A stretch of DNA of 64,000 nt from Aureimonas sp. AU12 (GTDB lineage Bacteria > Pseudomonadota > Alphaproteobacteria > Rhizobiales > Rhizobiaceae), in assembly GCF_001463705.1 (NCBI RefSeq), contig NZ_BBWH01000029.1, positions 1 to 64,000 of the forward strand, in the 5' to 3' direction. The translations under genes were made by a program, and so were the position numbers. Below are positions 42,474 through 50,674 of the stretch, piece after piece; the first letter of the stretch is position 1; every line of letters begins with the position of its first letter. Below the pieces are notes generated by a model, which made no database searches, was not told the origin of the DNA, and was given only the letters and a program-made list of their open reading frames with translations.

Positions 42474-42508
42474 CAGACTCTGCAGACCGCAGAGGCTCGA
42501 TTACTCTC

Positions 42509-43018
42509 ATGGCGATTAAGGTGATCCGAATGCATTTTTATGGAATGTTCTACAATGTTATCGTGGTGGAGGCCGCAGTATCAGAGCTTGAGAAATTCAT
42601 CTGCATGATGGGTCAAGCGGCAATACATGCGTCCGTTCGAAGCAATGCCAATTATCCGAATGAGATCGTTGGACTAGGCGATACTGCGGGATGCAGCCTT
42701 AACGGGCAGGGCATTGAATGGGAAATCCAACTGGACCTGTGGTCTCAAAAGCCGAATTATCCTCCGGTGTTCCGAATAAATTTGTCGACTGAAAATTGGA
42801 ATGTTCAGGTTAGAGTTTTCTTCGACCGTGCCTTTGAGGGTAGGGCTGATGAGATATCAGAAGACGAGACCATCGTAGCTATTCCGCCAGCTCATTATGT
42901 ACTGCTCAGTTCGCTGCCCTTGGATACGCGGGCGATCTTTCGGTCCGTCAGTCTGTTCAGGCTTGCGCTGGATCGGAAACCCTCGGTGGTTCCGTATCGG
43001 CGGAGAGCTAAATCATAA
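42509..43018 (+). CDS. Hypothetical protein between PolB and the HUH gene
   Basis: A 169-residue soluble protein I do not recognise. It has mixed alpha/beta sequence (MHFYGMFYNVIVVEAAVSELEKFICMM-like start, WEIQLDLWSQKPNYPPVFRINLS, WNVQVRVFFDRAF). Its codon use is clearly less GC-biased than the polymerase gene, a sign of a different source. An alternative start is the ATG at 42530. It lies 25 bases upstream of the HUH gene, so it is probably co-expressed with it. Confidence 0.6.
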   Translation: MAIKVIRMHFYGMFYNVIVVEAAVSELEKFICMMGQAAIHASVRSNANYPNEIVGLGDTAGCSLNGQGIEWEIQLDLWSQKPNYPPVFRINLSTENWNVQVRVFFDRAFEGRADEISEDETIVAIPPAHYVLLSSLPLDTRAIFRSVSLFRLALDRKPSVVPYRRRAKS

Positions 43019-43043
43019 ATACCCGAATTGCTTCGGGAGAAAT

Positions 43044-44276
43044 ATGATGGACGAACGTTTGCAACGGCTGAGATCTCGACTGGTCGAGGAATGGTATGAC
43101 TGCCGCTGGAGCCGCCGTGATCAGAAGCGTTGCCGCCACCTAACGCCAGGGATGGAGTCGCAGCGACAAGCCGTGATGTGGAGCCTCCGAGGATCCCGCG
43201 AGGACCTGATACTTCGCATGCAATCGTGCGGGGAGGTGGATGAGCAGGACAACATGCGGCAATGCCGCGTGCCGTTGTGTCCGAGGTGCCTCATGCTTCG
43301 AAGGGGTGGGGAAACCAAACGGGTGATCCGCGAGGAGTTCGCTGGCATTGGGAACGACAAGCTCGCGCTACTCACCGTGCTGATGCCCGTGGACGCGGAT
43401 CTTGCGTCGATGACGAAGATCATGGCGCGGGCGGACACGCGTATGCGTAACTTCATCGTACGTCAGCGCGAGAAAGACGCGCGATGGAACGACGTGCACC
43501 TCGTCGGGTACTGGGAGTTGGACCGCCTTCGCGCGGATGAGATCGCGGGCCAAGGGCGCAACACGCGCCTATTCCTCAGGCAGAGCGGCGTTCCGGTCAC
43601 GGCATCAGATGCCACGCTATGGCTGCCGCATTTCCATGCGATCGTAGCGCTGGGCGATGTCTCTCGAGAGGAGTTCGCCAACGCGCTCCGCAGCTACGGG
43701 TGCAAGGCGGCGTACCAGGTGGACCTCCGAGCCTTTGATACGAGCCGAAAGGTAGAGAAAAATCTTCAAAGCATCGTTCGATACGCGAACAAGTTCCGCA
43801 TCGAGCACGATTACAAGGGCATGCCGGTTTTCGAGGACGCTGAGGAGGAAGATCCAATCCTGTTCAAGCGGAACTGGTGGCCGCAAGAGGACATTCGCGC
43901 TTACGCAGGTTGGCTCTGCGGGGAACACAGCGGGTTCCAGTCAATGCGTATTCGAATTGGAAGCAGGCAATCGAAGGAAACGACAATCACTGAAGAGGAG
44001 GACGTGTCTGCTATCAATACGTCAGTGGCGGGACATGCCGAGCTACCAGAGGATCTCGGATTCTCTGCTAGGTATAATAATATGGTACAAGATACTAACT
44101 GGATCTACCGGAACAATCGCTGGAAGCTGGCCGCAGCACTGGATCGCAACCTCATCGTTTATGAAGACTTCGACTTTGGGTGCCACGCGGATCCGATGCC
44201 CCTTCATACGGCAGGTACGGTATTAGCCTTGACGTCAACTGCGCATTCTCAACCTCGGCCGATCGCGACGGGGTAA
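43044..44276 (+). CDS. HUH-motif nuclease-like protein with zinc finger (rolling-circle Rep or relaxase type)
   Basis: A 410-residue protein. Cys74, Cys79 and Cys82 (CRVPLCPRC) form part of a zinc-binding site like that preceding several Rep domains. LLTVLMPVD (about 112-120) can be motif 1. LPHFHAIVALG (His196, His198) is an HUH metal site, and VRYANKF (Tyr247) lies where the nicking tyrosine is expected. The C-terminal 150 residues have no motif I know. GGGAGAA precedes the ATG. I infer a single-strand endonuclease that nicks the element for replication or transfer; the assignment rests on motif order only. Confidence 0.6.
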   Translation: MMDERLQRLRSRLVEEWYDCRWSRRDQKRCRHLTPGMESQRQAVMWSLRGSREDLILRMQSCGEVDEQDNMRQCRVPLCPRCLMLRRGGETKRVIREEFAGIGNDKLALLTVLMPVDADLASMTKIMARADTRMRNFIVRQREKDARWNDVHLVGYWELDRLRADEIAGQGRNTRLFLRQSGVPVTASDATLWLPHFHAIVALGDVSREEFANALRSYGCKAAYQVDLRAFDTSRKVEKNLQSIVRYANKFRIEHDYKGMPVFEDAEEEDPILFKRNWWPQEDIRAYAGWLCGEHSGFQSMRIRIGSRQSKETTITEEEDVSAINTSVAGHAELPEDLGFSARYNNMVQDTNWIYRNNRWKLAAALDRNLIVYEDFDFGCHADPMPLHTAGTVLALTSTAHSQPRPIATG

Positions 44277-44718
44277 CCTGCTGCATCTACACATCACTAG
44301 AAACCGTCTGCGAGTGTCATAGAAGCTCGTTTGCTGCGGTCGTGAATGTCGGCGGTGCTAAGCGCTTGAAATTAGAAGACACTGTCATTCAAATAGGCAT
44401 TATGCTGAAACAACACATTGCGCCGCTTTCGACCCATTTCCGTCGTTGACCCCATGTTGACAATGACCGAAGGTGGCCTTCAGGTCCGCGCGACCGTAGG
44501 TAAGGCGCGGCAAGCGAATTTCTGAGGTGTCTTTAGAACCTCAAACGACTTGGACCTGAAGTCTGGTCAGCGGTACGCTTCAAGGACGACCCCAAAATCC
44601 GTTCAGCAACGAGGCGGCCTGCCGAGTTGGCGGTCGTACGCGCTATAGGCTAGCGACCTGTGAGATGCCATTACCCGCACCTTCGTACGGGTCACGCTTT
44701 CGATGAGGGGGGCCGGAC
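44277..44718. other. 442-base intergenic stretch, less GC-rich
   Basis: No credible gene. It includes a small inverted repeat (TGAGGT and ACCTCA arms within 44522-44545) and a purine-rich run, GAGGGGGG, that serves as ribosome-binding site for the next gene. It separates the replication module from the following effector-like genes, and would be a candidate region for an origin or promoter. Confidence 0.4.
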
Positions 44719-45651
44719 ATGCCAGAATGGAATGAGTACAGGATCGCAATCCCCCGGGACGGCGAGCGGATGAACAACGTTTCCCAGCTCGTGGAGGTAC
44801 ACCACGTGGTTCACCCACCCGCGGCGAGAGCCATTCTCGACCATGGAAGCATTCGCGCCGGTATCGTCCATGACGAAAGCCGGATGAATCAGACGCGGCA
44901 TGCGGTCATCTGGCTTTCGGCGAACCAATGGCAACACGGGTCTCTCTACGGCACCGTTCAGTTCACCTTTCCATGGCTGCAGCTGATTGCGGGAAAGCAC
45001 TTCTATTGGGTCGAAGCCATCCGCTACCAAAATCCTGCCTACAGGATCCTGATCACTGATAAGGATCTCGGTTCTCTCAAGTTCCTGACCCCGTACGATC
45101 CGTCGGTGGACAGAGGTCCCCTTCGGGAAAGAAACGGAAACTGGTACTGGAATTCCCGCGATACATCCGAGTTCATGGTGGACGGAGACCTCGATCTGTC
45201 CCATTGCATCGAGTTCAAGGGCGTTCAGCACAAGCGGAATGGATGTAGGCTCTATGGCCCGGGCTGCTCGGAACGGAATAACTCTGCCTTCGTCACCGGG
45301 GGCCGGATGCTCGCCTACCTGCTCGCTAGCGGAAACCATGCATTGGATCCTGCCCTGCGCATCCAGACCGAAGGATTGTCGAGGAGCCTGTCGCCGAGCG
45401 TCGACCAGGGGGTAAGCGGCATCTGGTTCGATCTTGTGACTGCCGACGCTGCCCGTTTCGACGGTGAGGTGAGACAGCGGGAGCGGTCCGTGCCTATTGT
45501 GCGTGGCGCTCTGGCGCTACTGGGGGCCGGCCGGCCTTATGAAGCACGCGAACTCGTTGCACAGCTCAATGACGAGACGGTGTTCAGGGCTGCCCTGACC
45601 GCGATTGTGAACGATCACTTCGGCATAGATGACTGGCGGTTGATATCTTAG
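44719..45651 (+). CDS. ADP-ribosyltransferase-like protein (DarT-like fold, tentative)
   Basis: A 310-residue soluble protein. EVHHVVHPPAARAILDHGSI (about 26-45) resembles the start of ART folds, in which His opens the NAD pocket. VIWLSANQW and GTVQFTF follow. SEFMVDGDLDLSHC (Glu151) has the form of the catalytic-Glu strand in DarT/DUF4433 enzymes. The last 100 residues form a helical domain without known motif. If correct it would transfer ADP-ribose from NAD to a nucleic acid or protein. It precedes a RES-domain gene by 63 bases on the same strand. Confidence 0.45.
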   Translation: MPEWNEYRIAIPRDGERMNNVSQLVEVHHVVHPPAARAILDHGSIRAGIVHDESRMNQTRHAVIWLSANQWQHGSLYGTVQFTFPWLQLIAGKHFYWVEAIRYQNPAYRILITDKDLGSLKFLTPYDPSVDRGPLRERNGNWYWNSRDTSEFMVDGDLDLSHCIEFKGVQHKRNGCRLYGPGCSERNNSAFVTGGRMLAYLLASGNHALDPALRIQTEGLSRSLSPSVDQGVSGIWFDLVTADAARFDGEVRQRERSVPIVRGALALLGAGRPYEARELVAQLNDETVFRAALTAIVNDHFGIDDWRLIS

Positions 45652-45714
45652 CCTTGGGAGGCGGGTCACCGACGAGCACTCATCGGTGTAGGGCTTGCAT
45701 GGAGCGAAAAGAAC

Positions 45715-46800
45715 ATGTCGAACAGGGTTGGGCTTCGGTGGATCACCGACGACGCGGCGGAGCACGAGTCTTTTCGGCCCGAGCATGCCGTTGGCCCGTA
45801 CCTAACCGTCAGCGAATCCGACATCGATAGCTTCAACGATGCATTCTCGGACGAGATAGATTCGGATTTTGCATCGAGCATCTGCTGCTGCGACGTGTGC
45901 TTTGACGACTTCAGGGACCATTGGCCGGACGTGCCGTTCCGCAGAATGGAATTTCAGACCCAGTCCATGGGCGTGTTCTACGCGGTCGAGAACACCCGGC
46001 TCACGGGGGTCTGGAGTCCTGCGGAGATCTCAACCCTGCGCCATTTCGTCCGATGCGAAAGATGCGGTGAATACGTCGCAGGCAACATCTGGATCTATGA
46101 GCACACCTTCAGCGACGTGGCGGCGATCGAAAGCCAGATCGACGAGTTGCTGACGATCGGTGACGAAACGCCTTTCCTGATGCTTGAACACGAATTCGCT
46201 CGCCGCGTGCTGGCTCACCTCCGAATCGCCGTCAAACAAGCCGGTACATTGGCCGCCGGCACGTCGCTGTTCCGTGCACGTACCGCGGCGAGTATATCCT
46301 CTTCAGGTCAGTACACTGGCGATCTGCAGGCCTACGCACCGCCGCCGACGCGGCTAGTCGTCGAAGGACGCTTCAACCACGCCGGCACTCCAATGCTCTA
46401 TTTCGCGAGTTCGCCCGAGGTCGCCAGCGCCGAGATCGGCGCTCCGGGAGAGCCGTGTTTAATAGCGGAGCTGGTGACCTCACGTCCGCTCGTTTTTCTC
46501 GATCTCGTCGAGATCGACGAGGGTGATCCGGGGCACGAGCTAATGGCGCCGTTGGCGAGCTCTGCACTTCTGGCCGCACCCCGAAGCGGGGAGGGCTGGC
46601 TGAAGAAGCAGTATGTCTTTTCCCGGTTCGTCGCCGACTGCGCCCGTGCGGCCGGCTATGACGCAATTCGGTATGCGTCGACCAAACGCATCGACGGGGC
46701 CAACATCGTGATCCTTGTTCCTCCCCTTCGCATCGAGGAGATTGTCTCACTCGCCGGCATAGAACAGTCGGTCGGGCTCGCTGCCTCGAAACGCTACTGA
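45715..46800 (+). CDS. RES-domain protein with N-terminal zinc ribbon
   Basis: A 361-residue protein. Residues 57-62 (CCCDVC) and 114-117 (CERC) can form a CxxC-CxxC zinc site in an N-terminal domain of the RES-associated type. The C-terminal RES domain (about 180-355) has AAGTSLFRARTA (catalytic Arg), GRFNHAGTPMLYFASSPEVA with the SAEIG Glu, and a Ser/Asn-rich end. RES toxins are ART-fold enzymes that destroy NAD+. No Xre-MbcA antitoxin gene is adjacent, unlike in typical RES toxin-antitoxin pairs, so a sensor-effector role is possible. GGAG precedes the start. Confidence 0.75.
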   Translation: MSNRVGLRWITDDAAEHESFRPEHAVGPYLTVSESDIDSFNDAFSDEIDSDFASSICCCDVCFDDFRDHWPDVPFRRMEFQTQSMGVFYAVENTRLTGVWSPAEISTLRHFVRCERCGEYVAGNIWIYEHTFSDVAAIESQIDELLTIGDETPFLMLEHEFARRVLAHLRIAVKQAGTLAAGTSLFRARTAASISSSGQYTGDLQAYAPPPTRLVVEGRFNHAGTPMLYFASSPEVASAEIGAPGEPCLIAELVTSRPLVFLDLVEIDEGDPGHELMAPLASSALLAAPRSGEGWLKKQYVFSRFVADCARAAGYDAIRYASTKRIDGANIVILVPPLRIEEIVSLAGIEQSVGLAASKRY

Positions 46801-46834
46801 AGATCGGCAGGCCTCGCGGCTAGCCTCGAGACTA

Positions 46835-47881
46835 CTATAGAGTGGCCTTGAAGCTCAGACCGTCGCGAGACTTTTCGAAGCGGATGCCGGGGTATCGCGG
46901 CGAGACCTGATCATCCCAGTCTATATTCATATGCTCGACGTCGCTGCCTGCAATGTCATGCCACTGCCCTAGGGTCGGCAGAGGAGGTCTCCAGACTATG
47001 ACCACGTTCCAGAACTGCTCTTCATCAGTACGGTAGGACACCAGCTCCCGGCTGAGCAGAAAAGCCTCCGGCAGACGGCTCGAAAGCGACGTCGCGTTCC
47101 GGAACTCCGTCGCAATCAGCTGACGGGCCGACAGTCGAACGGGAACGCCGTATTCGAAGTTGGGCAGGGGCTCCGTGCTCTGCGGCCGCGTCAGTTCCTC
47201 GTGCAGCAGCCCGCTGAGAAGCCGGAGGTCGCTGCCGTTGGTACAGCGAATTTCCCGCCGGACGAACCAATCATGGAGATGCTGCGCGGTATCCACCGGC
47301 GCGTGCAGCAGCATGTCGGGGAAGCTATCCGAATACTGCTCATCTCGTCCGAACCGGACGGAGGCGTTCTCGCGTTCGTAGAGAGGGACGGATCGCTTCA
47401 TGTTGCTGCGGGCGATGAACAGCTCGAACAATATCCAGCCCCGCCGGCGCATGTCTTCGCGATCGTCGGCATGATCCTGGCCCGCTCTACTGACAAAGCA
47501 TATGTTGTCGCACTCCGCGACGGTCTGTCGGATGGTGTTCAGACCGGCGGTGAAGAGCCTGTTCTCGTGGGCGTTGCGCGGGCGCTGTGGCAGACTCATA
47601 TAGTCGTACCAGAAACATGTACCGGCTTCATGATAGTGGTAGTCGTCGGCTAGGTTCCGCAATGCCCTGAGCTGCCATCCCGAAGGATCGGGATGGTCTC
47701 GGCCGTCCCAACGATGCGTCACGAACATCGGCGTCCGGCGCAACGGCTTCGCCGCGATCAGCTCCGGGTAGGATCGCACTATCGTCTGGAAACTCGGAAG
47801 CCTTGCACCTGCCCCCTGCAGCACGCTCCACCTGCCAAAGGCTTCCAAGTCGATGAACAGACCGGCCTCCGGATTGAGCAT
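46835..47881 (-). CDS. TIR-like domain protein (tentative)
   Basis: A 348-residue protein convergent with the RES gene. PMFVTHRWDG (about 51-60), CFWYDYMSLPQ (89-99), CDNICFV (124-130) and RRGWILFEL (147-154, Glu153) follow the order of TIR-like folds: the first strand with S/T-H-x-W, the D-x-x-x-x-P-Q strand, and the W-x-x-x-E helix holding the catalytic Glu of NADases. The C-terminal half is beta-rich and unassigned and may sense a ligand or bind a partner. The fold call is by pattern only. Confidence 0.4.
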   Translation of the reverse strand: MLNPEAGLFIDLEAFGRWSVLQGAGARLPSFQTIVRSYPELIAAKPLRRTPMFVTHRWDGRDHPDPSGWQLRALRNLADDYHYHEAGTCFWYDYMSLPQRPRNAHENRLFTAGLNTIRQTVAECDNICFVSRAGQDHADDREDMRRRGWILFELFIARSNMKRSVPLYERENASVRFGRDEQYSDSFPDMLLHAPVDTAQHLHDWFVRREIRCTNGSDLRLLSGLLHEELTRPQSTEPLPNFEYGVPVRLSARQLIATEFRNATSLSSRLPEAFLLSRELVSYRTDEEQFWNVVIVWRPPLPTLGQWHDIAGSDVEHMNIDWDDQVSPRYPGIRFEKSRDGLSFKATL

Positions 47882-48048
47882 AGGTCTTGTAGTCCCTGAC
47901 GAGTCTTCTATGGCCGATATGCGGCCTGACTGTTCCTGTTCCTAGCGAACCGGAGCCCGTCGGTCGAGACCGGAGGCATGCACGAGCAGCCGACCCGCCG
48001 TTCGGCTAGCACGCGCCTCAGGAGCGACCGCGACCGCACTGCGGCCGA

Positions 48049-48829
48049 CTAGGCCCTGTTGACAATGTCCTTCAGCCACATGCGCGATGCAGCGAGGCAG
48101 AGGAAGGCCAGGAAGGATTTGGCGGTTTTGTCGTATCGCGTTGCGATGCGCCGAGCCTGCTTCAGCCGGTTGAACATGCGCTCGATCCGATTGCGATCCT
48201 GATACTGACGGAAATTGCAGGCAGCCGGTGTTCGACGGGTGGCCTTGGGTGGGATCACCGGCATGACGCCCTTCAGAAGCAAGGAGTGACGATCCTCGTC
48301 GCCGTCGTAGCCTTTGTCGGCGAGCATCAGGCGCGGCTTGCCTACCGGCATGGCCAGAAGGGCGGGAACGGCTTGGTAATCGGAGGTCTCTCCGCCCGTC
48401 AGCACGAAGCCAAGAGGGTGTCATTGACCGTCTGCACGGGCATGGATCTTCAACGTAAAACCGCCGCGGCTTCGACCAAAGCCCTGCGTATGGGTCCCCC
48501 TTCAGCGCCCGCTGCCTGCGAATGGCCGAGAACGGTGGTGGAGTCGATCATGTGCTGCTAGTCGTCGGTCAGCCCCAGCTCCACGAGCGTCTCCAGCATG
48601 GCGTCCCAGATGCCCTGTTCGGCCCAGCTCCTGAACCTCACGCAGACTGATTCCACTTGCCGTAACCCTCGTGCATGTCGCGCCATGGGCAGCCGGCGTG
48701 CAGGACAAACAGCATGCCATAGAGGAAGCGGCGGTTGTCATGCGATGGACGAGCCTTGCGACCTCGTTCGCTCGGCAAAAGCTCGCCGATGATGGCCCAT
48801 TCTTCGTCCGACAGATCGCCTCGCGCCAA
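48049..48829 (-). pseudogene. Decayed IS5-family transposase
   Basis: The sequence reads as an IS5-type transposase across frames: ARGDLSDEEWAIIGELLPSE, CPWRDMHEGYGKWN, WDAMLETLVELGLTDD, HMIDSTTV, then LADKGYDGDEDRHSLL and RNRIERMFNRLKQARRIATR. It has a one-base deletion near 48655, a TAG near 48565 in place of Trp, a frame change near 48500 and a TGA near 48425. It therefore cannot make an active protein. The IS begins about 60 bases beyond the first transposase codons; I could not fix its terminal repeats. Confidence 0.85.
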
Positions 48830-48970
48830 TGCAGCCTCCCTAAAAGGAAGCTTTGAATCACGCTTCAGACGAGCTGGGAATCCAACGGGCGTCATAGAGC
48901 GTCACTGGCTGTGGTCGTGCCCTTTGGCGCACTCGTGCTGCATCAGGGATGCGGCCGCGCCTGCTGACGC

Positions 48971-49843
48971 TCACGGGCTGTCCACAGAGTAGATGCGGCA
49001 GCTTTCCAGCTTCGTAAACATTCGATCGCTAACGAGGTCGATCGTGCCACCTGGTTTTAGCAGGTAGTCTTGGGATTTCTGAAGCATCGGGGAGGTTGTG
49101 AACGTCGCGCGTACCCCTTGGCCCTGCTGGCACGTGAAGCGGACTGCCGTGAACGCCGTACTAGTGTCGTTGATCACATGGAACCGCGCAAGGCCGCTGC
49201 CGCTGATTTGCTCGACGCTGAACGATGGCACCACCACTGGCGATTGCCGGAACCGAGCTTCAGCAATCTGGCACTGCGTTCGTGCGAGATCGTACCGGTA
49301 AGTGTCGCGGATGCTGAGCGACAGACGACGTTCGCCTGTGCCTTCCCCTGGTGGCAGCCAGAAGAAGCCAGCAACGGCGGTCATCCACGGCTGTTCTACC
49401 GGTTCGCCATTGCCGTAGTAGCCCTGGCAGGCGACACGCGCATGCTCCAGCCAGTCGTGGCTGCGGTTGATCGCCTCCGCCATGACTGTCTCCCCGGTAA
49501 GTCGGAACCTGAAGTCCACGGGGATAGCGGTGGTCACCTCATACGTGGGGTTCTTGGGCAGAACGCGATCAAACACCGGCTCCATCATCACCACGCCGAT
49601 CAGGGCGGTAATGACGATACCGCCGGCCAGACTTCCGCTGTCCCATTGCTGGGCTGACACGGCAAAGCCGACGACTGCCAGTGCCACGAACCCATAGATG
49701 ACAATCCGGACCGGCTCCACGTTCAGCCAAGTGACCGCTACGTAGCCGATGGCGATTACCGCGAGCACGGTCCAGAACCGCGCGACCGCGATGTGAAACG
49801 GCAGCGCCAGCAGCCGAAACACGATATCGATGTTGCGGATCAA
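48971..49843 (-). CDS. Membrane-anchored hypothetical protein
   Basis: A 290-residue protein with three hydrophobic helices in the first 95 residues (about 18-40, 46-64 and 70-92). A 195-residue extracytoplasmic or soluble domain follows, rich in beta strands (FRFRLTGETVMAEAIN, RYDLARTQCQIAEARF, ARFHVINDTSTAFTAV), with about four Cys. I know no family for it. It overlaps the 84-residue gene by four bases and ends the minus-strand unit begun by the DUF6641 gene. Confidence 0.65.
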   Translation of the reverse strand: MIRNIDIVFRLLALPFHIAVARFWTVLAVIAIGYVAVTWLNVEPVRIVIYGFVALAVVGFAVSAQQWDSGSLAGGIVITALIGVVMMEPVFDRVLPKNPTYEVTTAIPVDFRFRLTGETVMAEAINRSHDWLEHARVACQGYYGNGEPVEQPWMTAVAGFFWLPPGEGTGERRLSLSIRDTYRYDLARTQCQIAEARFRQSPVVVPSFSVEQISGSGLARFHVINDTSTAFTAVRFTCQQGQGVRATFTTSPMLQKSQDYLLKPGGTIDLVSDRMFTKLESCRIYSVDSP

Positions 49844-50094
49844 TGCTGGACCGGCTCTTCATGCGGGAGACTTGGCCGCCCCTCGTACGCGCCGATGCTC
49901 CAGCTCAAGAGAATGATCCCGCTCTTGCGGATCGCGGTCTCTGCGGTCTTGATCGTGTGGAGCAGAAGGGTCTTCTGCGCCTCAGGAATGCCGGACCCGC
50001 TGATGGTCGCCGCGGCCTTTGCGTGAACCCCGCCGAGAACGGCGAAGTCCCTCATCAGATCCTGGGTAAGGTCCCGAGCTTCCGCATCGGTCAT
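49840..50094 (-). CDS. Small hypothetical protein of the DUF6641 unit
   Basis: An 84-residue helical protein (MTDAEARDLTQDLMRDFAVL start) with a moderately hydrophobic centre (TAIRKSGIILLSWSIGAYEG). It lies 23 bases after the DUF6641 gene and overlaps the membrane-protein gene (ATGA), so the three are likely expressed together. No function can be inferred. Confidence 0.6.
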   Translation of the reverse strand: MTDAEARDLTQDLMRDFAVLGGVHAKAAATISGSGIPEAQKTLLLHTIKTAETAIRKSGIILLSWSIGAYEGRPSLPHEEPVQH

Positions 50095-50117
50095 GCTCGT
50101 GGCCCTGCGAACCGCGC

Positions 50118-50567
50118 TCAGGCCGCTGTCTTTCGCAGGAGCTGACCCCGCTCCGCCGCCGCCGCCGCAAGCTGGGCGTCAAGCTCCCCCGCGTTGACCG
50201 CTTGGATCAGCGTGTCGATGATCCCCGGCAGCTTTGCGAATTCGCCCACTTCAATCGCGTTCTTGCCCTTGGCAAGTTCGATTGCCTTGCCCGCATAGCG
50301 CAAGGCAAAGAAGCACTGCCCCGCTGCGTTCTCGAACCAGCCATTTCGGAACCGCTTTCGCTGCTCCAACTGAATGCGTTCACCTGCCTCGTTCTTGCGC
50401 GTGACCATGTGGGTCGGCGCGTAATGCTGTCCCGCGAGCTTGGCCTCGGCCGCCCGCTTCTGCTCGAACAGGCCCTCAACTACCTTATCGCGGGCGCGCT
50501 TCACTGGATCCGCCTGGGCGTGCACCGGCTCTGCGTGGGCCAGCTTAAGCGTCTTGAGATGTGCCAT
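50118..50567 (-). CDS. DUF6641-like protein
   Basis: A 149-residue soluble protein. MAHLKTLKLAHAEPVH, DPVKRARDKVVEGLFEQ, RKRFRNGWFENAAGQCFFAL and RYAGKAIELAKGKNAIEVG fit the DUF6641 pattern, a family I recall from integrative elements. GGAGGA lies just before the ATG at 50567; the frame extends to 50630 without support. The function is unknown; the basic N-terminus would allow nucleic-acid binding. Confidence 0.65.
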   Translation of the reverse strand: MAHLKTLKLAHAEPVHAQADPVKRARDKVVEGLFEQKRAAEAKLAGQHYAPTHMVTRKNEAGERIQLEQRKRFRNGWFENAAGQCFFALRYAGKAIELAKGKNAIEVGEFAKLPGIIDTLIQAVNAGELDAQLAAAAAERGQLLRKTAA

Positions 50568-50674
50568 GTGGTCCTCCGTGAAATCGTTTCCGATCTCCGG
50601 ACTACAGCCAGAACGGCAAAAAGCGACCAAAGACTGTGCTTTGTCGTCGTCCCAATTATTCTAAAAACTTATAA

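Noticed and set aside
42897-43043. Upstream start for the HUH protein at 42897
   Set aside because: It would overlap the 169-residue gene in another frame; the ATG at 43044 has a clear ribosome-binding site.
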